From: Pyronema omphalodes
Taxonomy: Eukaryota > Ascomycota > Pezizomycetes > Pezizales > Pyronemataceae
Direction: 5' to 3'
DNA length: 64,000 nt
Assembly: GCA_024516155.1 (NCBI GenBank)
Contig: JAJJXM010000079.1
Span: forward strand, 62,001-126,000
Made by a program: the position numbers and the translations under genes. Under the pieces are notes generated by a model, which was given only the letters and a program-made list of their open reading frames with translations, made no database searches and was not told the origin of the DNA. Shown one piece after another: positions 12,001-20,601 of this stretch; the stretch's first letter is position 1; each line of letters opens with the position of its first letter.

Positions 12001-12727
12001 GTGTGGGGGGGTCTGTCCTCTAAGGATATGGTGATTTCATCCAAGGATAGTGAAAAGACTGTCAGACTCTTATCTTCTACGATGTCTTTAAAATTGGACA
12101 TTGTCAGGCTAGAAATTGCGATGGTGATTCGTCCGGGGCGTCGGGGACAGGGTTTTCCGGTTCCGTTATGGTATCTGTGTCGGGCTCGTGGATGTGGGGA
12201 GGGGGCTCGGGTCCAGGACCTCGACACCGGTCGTGCTGACTGGCAACGGGGTACAGTTTCTCAGGCAATATTGAGAATCAAAGCTCACGGTGTTGAAGCT
12301 AAAGCTGATTATTGCGCATGTTTTTTCAGCCAGGGGATGCCCAGCACCAGCGGATAGTGGCCTAGCGTTTAAACGAACATAGAAAGGGTTTCCGAGTGAC
12401 CGTTGATGGTTGTCTCTACTTGGGCAAGATGGGTGATCTTTCCCGAGGATATTGGTCGGCCGTCAATCACTTCGACCGTTCGGGCTGTGGGTCATAGTGT
12501 CAAGGGGAGTTTGTAATGGTGGGTGAAATTGCGGTCCACGAATGCAATGCCAGTGGCGCCGCAGTCGACGAGCGCTACTGTTTTCATGGAGTGGTTATGC
12601 AGGAACAAAGATCAAGAGAGCACAAGATGTCTGCATTCCATTTCCGCTCTAAAACTTGCTCCTGATAATAATAACGTGTCTGCAATGATGCCACTACCAG
12701 CGGCAGAGACATCTTTCTGTGGCTGGC
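9033..12727 (-). pseudogene. gypsy-A pol, decayed
   Basis: Minus-strand order is protease (about 12590-12300), a spacer, RT (about 11970-11270), RNase H (about 11260-10640), integrase (about 10500-9700), and GPY/F plus chromodomain (about 9480-9033, Q-Y-L-V-K-W-T-G-H-D). The catalytic RT motifs L-D-V-R-S-A-Y-N and Y-L-D-D remain. Lesions seen: TGG to TAG near 11569-11571 (after G-E-E) and near 10812-10814 (before R-P-H-L-E), CGA to TGA at 9495-9497, and one extra A in the run near 11330 that shifts the frame after K-P-E-K. It cannot make a working polyprotein. Confidence 0.85.
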
Positions 12728-13198
12728 TTACTCTTTTCCCGAAACGTCCTCCTCACCATCCAATAGTTCCACGCTTGCGACCTTCACATTGCTTTTTGCC
12801 GGGCACGAGGCGGCCATGTGGCCGATGCCACGGCAGTGAAGACAACATCCTTCCGATAGGCGAGTAGCGCGCTCTTGTGCGGACAGTTTTTGGCGGGGTC
12901 CCTGGGCGGTGGCTTGTTTACTGGAAGAGGCGGTGGTTGGCTGGGCAACAGGGGTGGTGCGACTTGTTGCGGGGATAGTGGTCGTGGTAGGTTTGGCTGG
13001 CGCACGGTTGGTCCGCAGCTTCCGGAGGTTCTCAAGGGCTCGCAATTGGGAGTCCAGCTTCTGGCATTGAAGAAGAACTCGTGGATTGTGGCGGTGGGGG
13101 GTGCGCCGACCAGCTTCTCGTGGAGTTCCATGGACAATGCGTTCCTGAGGGCATTCATAGTGGCAGCTTCGTACCAACCTAGTTCGGCAACTAGGCGG
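12728..13198 (-). pseudogene. gypsy-A gag, C-terminal half with zinc knuckle
   Basis: The minus-strand frame runs from the gypsy-B insertion to TAA at 12728-12730. It contains a C-terminal capsid piece, a Pro/Thr/Ala linker and a CCHC knuckle (C-L-H-C-R-G-I-G-H-M-A-A-S-C) near 12800-12840. It ends in S-G-K-E. The -1 heptamer GGGAAAA is at 12734-12740 on the minus strand, just before the stop. Gag binds element RNA and forms the particle. Confidence 0.85.
13194..13198. repeat. Target-site duplication GGCGG, left copy (gypsy-B)
   Basis: GGCGG abuts the TGTCAC start of the gypsy-B 5' LTR and is repeated exactly at 20597-20601 after the 3' LTR. Five bases is the usual Ty3/gypsy staggered cut. 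Confidence 0.93.
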
Positions 13199-13335
13199 TG
13201 TCACGGCTCGAGAATTATTACCTTCCCCCTCCTCGTCACTCATTCACCTATTATCATTCGCTTCATTATCCAGCACTCGTTTGTTTATTTATTTCTATTA
13301 TCCTTCGGTCTTCGATCATCACTCGTCACTTGCCT

Positions 13336-13872
13336 GGGTTAGGGTTACGCTCAATTCCCAAATTGTCAAAAAAGGTCACGTGACCTACCCCCAGGGTTAG
13401 GGGTCAGCTCGGATCCCTTTTCGGAAATTCCATACCTACGGTCTACCGATCATCTTATCCGATTAGATAAGATCGGTCACGTGCTCAAATCAGTAGTAGA
13501 TCAGTATGCACGCGCACTGGTCTACTAATGTGCGCACACGTGACTAGGGCTAGGGTACGATCATCTTATCGATAAGATAAGATCTAGTCATGTGACCTTA
13601 TCAGTATTGCACCATCTTTCCAATCGCAGCTGATCTGGATTCACGTGACTAGGGTTAGGGCTGCACCCGCACGCACACAAACTAGGGTTAGGTTTGTGAC
13701 CGTACGCGCACAGCTAGGGTTAGGGTTACGGACGCACGCGCACGATTAGGGTTACAGAAGCGCGCGCGTGACTACGCTTAGGGTTACGCTAGCGCGCACG
13801 CGAAGTACGCTACCGCGCACGCGAGTTACGCTATCGCGCACGCGAGATACGCTAACGAGCGCGCGACGAGGC
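13336..13872 (+). promoter_or_regulatory. LTR motif array: TTAGGG tracts, CACGTG and GATA palindromes, 21-bp CG-rich repeat
   Basis: About eight gggttaggg-type tracts occur at roughly 13336, 13393, 13543, 13648, 13683, 13714, 13744 and 13778. A perfect 14-bp palindrome with CACGTG at its centre is at 13373-13386. Further CACGTG or CATGTG cores follow near 13477, 13537, 13588 and 13643. Two GATA-containing inverted repeats lie at 13452-13473 and 13563-13578 (the latter a perfect 16-bp palindrome). A degenerate 21-bp unit, ctaNcgcgcacgcgaNNtacg, is tandem from 13789 to about 13872. The same array is in the 3' LTR. The position upstream of the TATA box fits an enhancer or silencer region; the binding factors are inferred only from motif shape. 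Confidence 0.65.
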
Positions 13873-14008
13873 TGTGCACGCAAACATGCTAATTCGGTAC
13901 AAACGCGTTAGCGCGTCTAGAACGCGCAACCGCGACCGCGTTGTTTACTTAGTTATTTTTCGGGAAAAATCTGCAAGTAGTGGCTCGGCGTGTAAGGAGG
14001 AAAAATTG

Positions 14009-14016
14009 TATATAAG
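14009..14016 (+). promoter_or_regulatory. TATA box of gypsy-B LTR
   Basis: tatataag lies about 330 bp before the LTR end and is preserved in the 3' LTR at 20266-20273. It is the likely core promoter for the genomic RNA. Confidence 0.6.
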
Positions 14017-14582
14017 AGGATTGTTTCTTTGTTTGTTTATTTTCTTTTTCTTTTCTCCTTACACAGTTATTTGTTTATTTACAAATTCAAATACTTTGTC
14101 GAAATCTTTGTTTACGTCCTCGTCCTCGTTCCCGTCTTTGGATCTCTTTGTTCCTTGAAATCTTTGTTTATTTCCTTGAACTTCTAAACACAGAAAGTCT
14201 TTAAGTTGATGCTCGACACAGCTTAAGAGTTTCTAACGTTGAAGTTATTATAAGGTTATATCCATTGAACTCAAGAGTAAATAATTGAGAAGAGCCCTCA
14301 GGTTCTCCGTCAGCTATCTCTCCCTTGTTCGCCGTTACAACATAACTGTGTAATCAAGACCTGCCGGCTCTACCGTCAACTCTCGATTACAACAAGCTTT
14401 CCATGCTCCACAACCTCTGGTTCTACGAATTCATCAACCTATTACCGATTTTCCGTTCCCTCGAAAACCCCGTCGTCCTCGACGAAATCAAAATTGCTCG
14501 ACAACTCGGAAACGAATACGCAGCAACTCGAATTCAATATAACGACGAAACCAACATCTGGCACCTCCGTTAATCCCTCAAA

Positions 14583-15701
14583 ATGGACCAAAATGACAAG
14601 GTTGTCGTGGCCCTGTACCTCAACGAAGCCGAAAGGTTGGAGGTCGAACAGGACCCCACGAAGATCAAATTGGTCCGCAACGCCGTAAAGGAATACGAAC
14701 GAGACTGTCAACTTAGAGACGACCTCCGAGTCGAACTCACAGAAGCTCGAAAGGACAACTCCCTCAACGCTGAACGAATTACCGATTTGGAAAGGGATCT
14801 CGAAAGCGCCAACGCCTCCGTTCGACTCCTACAAGCTCTCACGAAGAACGGTCCCCTTCCGAATACCCGTCCTATCGAATTACCTCACCCACCTGAGTTC
14901 TCTGGTGAACGCAAGGAACTCCTGAACTTCATCTCGAAGGTCAGATCCAAGCTCGCCGGGGACTCCTCCCGTTTTACCGATGATCAACATAAGCTACGTT
15001 ATACTTATGGATATCTCAAAGGCAACGCTCAGAATCAAATTCAACCCTACGTCCTTACAGATAAGATTAAGCTTAAGGACGTTGAGGCTCTCATTACAAT
15101 TCTGGAAGCTGCCTTCGGAGATCCTGATCAAGTTGGTACTGCATCTGCGGAATTGGATAAACTTCAACAGGGCAACCGTGAGTTTAGCCAATACTACCCA
15201 GAGTTCCAACGATTAATGGCTATCTTGAACTACGATGAAAACACAAAGAAGGCTGCTCTGAAGCGTGGTCTCTCTCGAGACCTCCAGACCAGTCTTGTTT
15301 ACCAAGCCGAAGAACCTCAGAACTTCACCAAATTTGTGGATCTTTGTATGAAGCTAGATTATAGGATTCGAGCTCATTCAAACACCACAAAGCGGCACGT
15401 TCCTTCAGTCCCCAGTCGTTCCAGCTCCACGCCGTCTCGCCCGGCGTCCCACCCAACGAATACCAATAGTGGTAATTACGGATCGGCCCCCATGGACCTA
15501 TCAGCTTCCCAAAAGGCTCAGAACCAACGCCGTCGTGATGAACGAATGGCTAAGGGACTCTGTCTTTATTGTGGATCAGCCGATCACTTCAAGAACGAAT
15601 GTTCTACGTTGGCAGCAAACAACTCCCGCAAGATTCGCCTAGCCGCCGCCGAGGTTTTGGATATCCCAACAAACCCCGACGTCGACCAGGGAAAAGAGTA
15701 G
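14583..15701 (+). CDS. gypsy-B Gag (372 aa)
   Basis: The start is ATG 14583, in a good fungal context (tcaaaATGG), with an in-frame TAA just upstream at 14571. Residues 1-90 are charged and helical (likely coiled coil, E/R/L-rich). Residues about 100-270 are the retrotransposon Gag capsid domain (P-P-E-F-S-G-E-R-K-E-L, then F-G-D-P-D-Q and the F-S-Q-Y-Y-P-E-F segment). A Ser/Pro/Thr linker follows. One CCHC zinc knuckle, C-L-Y-C-G-S-A-D-H-F-K-N-E-C, lies near residues 327-340. The protein ends at TAG 15699-15701. It would assemble the virus-like particle and package RNA. The frame is undamaged. Pol lies in the -1 frame and overlaps the end. Confidence 0.93.
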   Translation: MDQNDKVVVALYLNEAERLEVEQDPTKIKLVRNAVKEYERDCQLRDDLRVELTEARKDNSLNAERITDLERDLESANASVRLLQALTKNGPLPNTRPIELPHPPEFSGERKELLNFISKVRSKLAGDSSRFTDDQHKLRYTYGYLKGNAQNQIQPYVLTDKIKLKDVEALITILEAAFGDPDQVGTASAELDKLQQGNREFSQYYPEFQRLMAILNYDENTKKAALKRGLSRDLQTSLVYQAEEPQNFTKFVDLCMKLDYRIRAHSNTTKRHVPSVPSRSSSTPSRPASHPTNTNSGNYGSAPMDLSASQKAQNQRRRDERMAKGLCLYCGSADHFKNECSTLAANNSRKIRLAAAEVLDIPTNPDVDQGKE

Positions 15702-18700
15702 TCCATCAACAGCCTGTTGGCTCTGTTGTTGGACCAGCCCCTGCCTCGTCTTTCGTTTCATCTCAGGAAATCGTTTATGTATCCGCTAGTTCTTTGTCAA
15801 GTAAACAAGAAAACGAATTGGATGGGAATCATTTGGTCGTGCCATGTACACTAACTGAACACAATACCAAAATCGATACTCATGCTCTCGTAGACTGCGG
15901 ATGCACAGGAATTTCCTTCATGAACGAAGACTTCGCACGCCAACACAACGTCCCCCGTTATCAATTAAAAAACCCCAAAATGGTTGAAGTAGTTGATGGT
16001 CGACCTATTTCATCAGGAGACATCACCGAATACGTTGAAGTCGAATGTACAATAGGAGACCATCATGAATTACTAACTGCCTACGTTACTCGGCTTGGTC
16101 ATTATCCCCTCGTTTTAGGAATCCCATGGCTTCGTAAACACGATGTTACAATAAACTTCGCCGACAACGATATCAAATTCTCATCACCGAACTGCCTCCC
16201 CCACCGAACCACGTTAACACCCACCCCTGTTAAGGGTATTGCTCCGAAACAACAGAATAAGATCTGTGCTATTTCAGCTACGACGTTTCGACGAATCGTA
16301 AACAATGCCAACAACCGTTACGGAAAAGTCGAACAATTCTCCTTATCTTTGAATGAAATCACCACAGCTCTTCAACCAGAGAAAGAGGAACCGGATCTTA
16401 AGACTATTGTACCACCCGAATACCACCAGTACTTGGGAATCTCCGAGAAAGTCAATGCCGATAAGTTACCGCCCCATCGACCGTCGGATCGAAAGATATC
16501 ACTCGTCGATGGTTTTCAGCCTCCCTTCGGCCCCCTTTACTCCCTATCACGTCCAGAGTTGGAGGAATTGAAACGTTGGTTAGATGAAAACCTCACCAAA
16601 GGTTTCATCCGTGCTTCTTCATCCCCAGCGGCTGCTCCCATTCTTTTCGTAAAGAAAGGCGATGGTTCATTGCGTTTGGTGGTCGATTATCGTGGAATCA
16701 ACGCCGGAACAATCAAGAATCGCTACCCTCTTCCCCTGATGCAGGATACCTTAATGAACCTTTCAAGAGCTAAGTGGTTCACTAAGCTCGGTATTAGGGG
16801 AGCGTATAACTTTATACGTATGGCAAATGGGGAAGAATGGAAAACCGCTTTTCGTACCCGGTACGGATTATTCGAATCATTGGTTATGCCCTTCGGACTT
16901 ACCAATGCCGCTGCAACGTTTCAGAACTTCATTAACGACGTATTGGCACCTTACCTTGATCGATTCTGTACTGCCTATTTGGATGACACCCTGATCTATT
17001 CGGATAATCTCGAAGAACATAAACAACATGTTAAATTGATCCTCGAAGAATTCGAAAAAGCAGGGTTACATCTCAAACCAGAGAAATGCGAGTTCCATCA
17101 GAAGGAAGTAAAGTACTTGGGACTCATCATCAGTACAGAAGGAATAAAGATGGACCCTGAAAAGATTACTGCAGTTCGAGATTGGGAATCTCCCCGAAAC
17201 CTCAATGATGTTAGAGCGTTTTTGGGTTTTGCAAACTTTTATCGACGTTTCGTTAAGAACTATTCAAAAATAGTCCAACCCCTCACGTTACTCACACGTA
17301 AAGGAGTTCCTTTCGTCTGGTCGGAATCCCAACAACAGGCCTTTGAGGAATTGAAATCAACATTTACATCCGCCCCCGTTTTGGCTCGTTTCGACCCAGA
17401 TCGGGATGTTATTGTCGAAACCGATGCTTCTGATTATGTCTCTGCCGGCGTTCTTTCTCAATATGATGACGAAGGAATCTTACACCCTATTGCTTACTTC
17501 TCAAAGAAACATTCCCCCGCCGAATGTAATTATGAGATATACGATAAAGAACTCATGGCTATCGTCCGGGCTTTCGAAGAATGGCGTCCCGAATTACAAT
17601 CTGTTATTAACCCCATTCGAGTACTGTCCGATCATAAGAATCTGGAATATTTTACTTCGACAAAGCTCTTGAACCGCCGTCAAGCCCGTTGGTCCCAGTT
17701 CTTGTCTCAGTTTAATTTTAAGATTGTTTACCGCCCCGGTACCGCAGGCGGTAAACCAGACGCACTGACTCGTCGATCCGGAGATCTGCCTAAAGAGGGG
17801 GATGAACGCTCCCTAGAGAACCACACAACGATCATTAAGCCAGAGAATATCCTTCACGTTGCGGCTGTTACCCCCAGTAATCAACAAACAATAACGAATT
17901 CGCAACAAACCGTAATACCGGACCCACAACAAACAAACCCCACCTTATCCCAGCTCTTCACGGAAGCCTACGAGAAAGACCCATTCCCTACTAAGGTTAT
18001 TGAAATGCTAAACAATAACACTCGTTATTGTAAAGACATTACATTAGCTGAATGTACAGTAAACAATAACCGTTTACTCTACCGGGGATGTTTATGGGTC
18101 CCGAATTACGAACCTCTACGATTACCCCTAATGCAACAACACCACGACTCTCCTACGGCTGGACACCCAGGTAGATCTAAAACATTAGAATACCTCTCAA
18201 GAACCTATACGTGGCCCCAGATGAGGACAGACGTGGAAAGATATATTCGACATTGTCATACCTGCCAACGTTCGAACCCTACCAGACATGCCCCGTTTGG
18301 TATCCTACGTCCACTACCTATTCCAGAAAGACCCTGGCAGGACATATCAATGGACTTCGTAACAGGATTACCATGGTCTAATGGGTGTGATGCAATTTGG
18401 GTAGTTGTGGATAGATTAACCAAAGAACGACATCTGATTGCCTGTCGAACAGACATCGACGCAAAGGAATTATCGTCTTTGTTTATTACCCACATCTTTC
18501 GATTGCATGGACTCCCTCTTACCATTATCTCTGATCGAGGACCCCAATTCGCTGCCTTGTTTTGGAAGAATCTCTGTCGACGTTTGGGACTTGAGCCTCG
18601 ATTATCTACGGCATTCCATCCCCAAACGGACGGTCAAACAGAACGAATGAACGGCATTATGGAACAATACCTCCGAGCCCACGTCAACTATCTTCAAGAC

Positions 18701-19417
18701 GATTGGGCTGACTGGTTACCATTGGCGGAATTCGCTGCGAATAACCAAGCATCCGAGACAACGGGAAGTTCCCCGTTCTTTGCTAATAAAGGATTCGACC
18801 CCCGTTGCCAATTCGATTTACTTCCAGCAGCTACGAACGATGTAAACGATCGACGGGCCCTCACAACTTCGAAAACCCTCGCCGAAATCCATAACCATTT
18901 ACGGGCTGAAATCAACAGAGCTAATCTACGTTATCAAGAGAATGCCGATAAACATCGACTCCCGTCACCGAATTATCAGCCTGGAGATCTGGTATGGATG
19001 AATGCCCGCAATTGGAAAACCCGTCGACCCTCCCGGAAATTAGACAACAAACGTTACGGACCCCTCAAGATTATCGCCAAAGTATCCCCCTATGCCTATC
19101 GATTAGAACTACCTCCGACAATGAAATGCCACAACGTTCAACATGTTTCCCTATTGGAACCCGCTGCGAATGACCCCTACCCCGGTCAACAATCAGACCC
19201 ACCACCCCCGGTGGAAATCGACGGCGAAGACGAATACTTCATCGAAGCTATCCTCGACTCCCGAATTCACCGGAAGAAACTCCAGTATATGGTTAAATGG
19301 GTTGGATACGATATGCCCGATTGGGAACCCGCCGAACTCCATTCCGACAGTAAAGCCGTTGACGACTTTCATAAAAAGTACCCCGATAAACCGGGACCCC
19401 TCCCCAACTTATCTTAG
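15569..19417 (+). CDS. gypsy-B Pol: protease, RT, RNase H, integrase, chromodomain
   Basis: The frame is open from 15569, but ribosomes would enter it by -1 shift at 15689-15695. Domains by residue from 15569: protease about 85-200 (active site D-C-G near 108, Cys where D-S-G or D-T-G is usual); RT about 320-530; RNase H about 605-740 (V-E-T-D-A-S-D-Y); integrase about 855-1110 (zinc module H-x4-H and C-H-T-C, then D in S-M-D-F-V, D in I-S-D-R-G, E in Q-T-E-R-M-N); GPY/F region; chromodomain about 1215-1265 (Y-M-V-K-W-V-G-Y). RT has Y-L-D-D near 469-472. In motif A the expected L-D-(I/V)-R reads L-G-I-R, with GGT at 16790-16792 where relatives A, F and G have GAC. That removes a metal-binding Asp, so the enzyme is probably dead although the frame is complete. 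Confidence 0.94.
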   Translation: MWISRSLQERMFYVGSKQLPQDSPSRRRGFGYPNKPRRRPGKRVVHQQPVGSVVGPAPASSFVSSQEIVYVSASSLSSKQENELDGNHLVVPCTLTEHNTKIDTHALVDCGCTGISFMNEDFARQHNVPRYQLKNPKMVEVVDGRPISSGDITEYVEVECTIGDHHELLTAYVTRLGHYPLVLGIPWLRKHDVTINFADNDIKFSSPNCLPHRTTLTPTPVKGIAPKQQNKICAISATTFRRIVNNANNRYGKVEQFSLSLNEITTALQPEKEEPDLKTIVPPEYHQYLGISEKVNADKLPPHRPSDRKISLVDGFQPPFGPLYSLSRPELEELKRWLDENLTKGFIRASSSPAAAPILFVKKGDGSLRLVVDYRGINAGTIKNRYPLPLMQDTLMNLSRAKWFTKLGIRGAYNFIRMANGEEWKTAFRTRYGLFESLVMPFGLTNAAATFQNFINDVLAPYLDRFCTAYLDDTLIYSDNLEEHKQHVKLILEEFEKAGLHLKPEKCEFHQKEVKYLGLIISTEGIKMDPEKITAVRDWESPRNLNDVRAFLGFANFYRRFVKNYSKIVQPLTLLTRKGVPFVWSESQQQAFEELKSTFTSAPVLARFDPDRDVIVETDASDYVSAGVLSQYDDEGILHPIAYFSKKHSPAECNYEIYDKELMAIVRAFEEWRPELQSVINPIRVLSDHKNLEYFTSTKLLNRRQARWSQFLSQFNFKIVYRPGTAGGKPDALTRRSGDLPKEGDERSLENHTTIIKPENILHVAAVTPSNQQTITNSQQTVIPDPQQTNPTLSQLFTEAYEKDPFPTKVIEMLNNNTRYCKDITLAECTVNNNRLLYRGCLWVPNYEPLRLPLMQQHHDSPTAGHPGRSKTLEYLSRTYTWPQMRTDVERYIRHCHTCQRSNPTRHAPFGILRPLPIPERPWQDISMDFVTGLPWSNGCDAIWVVVDRLTKERHLIACRTDIDAKELSSLFITHIFRLHGLPLTIISDRGPQFAALFWKNLCRRLGLEPRLSTAFHPQTDGQTERMNGIMEQYLRAHVNYLQDDWADWLPLAEFAANNQASETTGSSPFFANKGFDPRCQFDLLPAATNDVNDRRALTTSKTLAEIHNHLRAEINRANLRYQENADKHRLPSPNYQPGDLVWMNARNWKTRRPSRKLDNKRYGPLKIIAKVSPYAYRLELPPTMKCHNVQHVSLLEPAANDPYPGQQSDPPPPVEIDGEDEYFIEAILDSRIHRKKLQYMVKWVGYDMPDWEPAELHSDSKAVDDFHKKYPDKPGPLPNLS
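15689..15695 (+). promoter_or_regulatory. -1 frameshift heptamer G GGA AAA, gypsy-B gag-pol
   Basis: GGGAAAA is in the gag phase G-GGA-AAA, two codons before the gag TAG. A -1 slip reads GGG AAA AGA GTA and enters the pol frame. The same heptamer, at the same distance from the gag stop, occurs in the unrelated-LTR elements A and G. It fits the X-XXY-YYZ rule for -1 recoding. Confidence 0.75.
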
Positions 19418-19442
19418 AAGTTACTTCGCCGGAGCTCAGTCC

Positions 19443-19453
19443 AAGAGAGGGGA
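19443..19453 (+). promoter_or_regulatory. Polypurine tract of gypsy-B
   Basis: aagagagggga lies three bases before the 3' LTR and would prime plus-strand cDNA. Confidence 0.75.
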
Positions 19454-19456
19454 TCC

Positions 19457-20596
19457 TGTCACGGCTCGAGAATTATTACCTTCCCCCTCCTCGTCACTCA
19501 TTCACCTATTATCATTCGCTTCATTATCCAGCACTCGTTTGTTTATTTATTTCTATTATCCTTCGGTCTTCGATCATCACTCGTCACTTGCCTGGGTTAG
19601 GGTTACGCTCAATTCCCAAATTGTCAAAAAGGTCAGGTGACCTACTCCCAGGGTTAGGGGTCAGCTCGGATCCCTTTTCGGAAATTCCATACCTACGGTC
19701 TACCGATCATCTTATCCGATTAGATAAGATCGGTCACGTGCTCTAATCAGTGGTAGATCAGTATGCACGCGCACTGGTCTACTAATGTGCGCACACGTGA
19801 CTAGGGCTAGGGCACGATCATCTTATCGATAAGATAAGATCTAGTCATGTGACCTTATCAGTATTGCACCATCTTTCCAATCGCAGCTGATCTGGATTCA
19901 CGTGACTAGGGTTAGGGCTGCACCCGCACGCACACAAACTAGGGTTAGGTTTGTGACCGTACGCGCACAGCTAGGGTTAGGGTTACGGACGCACGCGCAC
20001 GATTAGGGTTACAGAAGCGCGCGCGTGACTACGCTTAGGGTTACGCTAGCGCGCACGCGAAGTACGCTACCGCGCACCCGAGTTACGCTATCGCGCACGC
20101 GAGATACGCTAACGAGCGCGCGACGAGGCTGTGCACGCAAACACGCTAATTTGGTACGAACGCGTTAGCGCGTCTAGAACGCGCAACCGCGACCGCGTTG
20201 TTTACTTAGTTATTTTTCGGGAAAAATCTGCAAGTAGTGGCTCGGCGTGTAAGGAGGAAAAATTGTATATAAGAGAATTGTTTCTTTGTTTGTTTATTTT
20301 GTTTTTCTTTTCTCCTTACACAGTTATTTGTTTATTTACAAATTCAAATACTTTGTCGAAATCTTTGTTTACGTCCTCGTCCTCGTTCCCGTCTTTGGAT
20401 CTCTTTGTTCCTTGAAATCTTTGTTTATTTCCTTGAACTTCTAAACACAGAAAGTCTTTAAGTTGATGCTCGACACAGCTTAAGAGTTTCTAACGTTGAA
20501 GTTATTATAAGGTTATATCCATTGAACTCAAGAGTAAATAATTGAGAAGAGCCCTCAGGTTCTCCGTCAGCTATCTCTCCCTTGTTCGCCGTTACA
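19457..20596 (+). repeat. 3' LTR of gypsy-B (1140 bp)
   Basis: Near-identical to 13199-14339. By-eye differences are one A deleted from an A run and about 11 substitutions (about 7 transitions, 4 transversions). One substitution breaks the 14-bp CACGTG palindrome (now CAGGTG). Confidence 0.95.
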
Positions 20597-20601
20597 GGCG
20601 G
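20597..20601. repeat. Target-site duplication GGCGG, right copy (gypsy-B)
   Basis: Exact repeat of 13194-13198. Gypsy-A gag resumes directly after it. Confidence 0.93.

Larger units (their letters stand above)
13199..14339 (+). repeat. 5' LTR of gypsy-B (1141 bp)
   Basis: Long for a fungal gypsy LTR. The first part (U3) holds the motif array described separately. A TATA box is at 14009-14016. The sequence after it is T-rich with repeated tttgtttatt motifs. It ends gccgttaca. No TGG-initial tRNA primer site is visible right after it (the sequence continues acataactgtg), so the priming mechanism is unclear. Confidence 0.93.
13199..20596 (+). mobile_element. Full-length Ty3/gypsy chromovirus gypsy-B
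   Basis: A 7398-bp element with 5' LTR 13199-14339 and 3' LTR 19457-20596 (TGTCAC...TTACA), a polypurine tract, and full-length gag and pol in a -1 overlap. It has a perfect 5-bp target duplication. By eye the LTRs differ by about 11 substitutions and one 1-bp indel in 1.14 kb, so it inserted more recently than the elements around it. It sits in the gag gene of gypsy-A. A catalytic Asp of RT is changed to Gly, so it is probably not autonomous in its present form. Confidence 0.95.

Noticed and set aside
13336..13786. TTAGGG tracts as a real or interstitial telomere
   Set aside because: The tracts are interrupted by other motifs, lie upstream of a TATA box inside an LTR, and are repeated in the other LTR of the same element.
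13199..14339. tRNA primer-binding site after the gypsy-B and gypsy-F LTRs
   Set aside because: No TGG-initial match to a tRNA 3' end directly after either LTR; self-priming is possible but I could not show the required complementarity.
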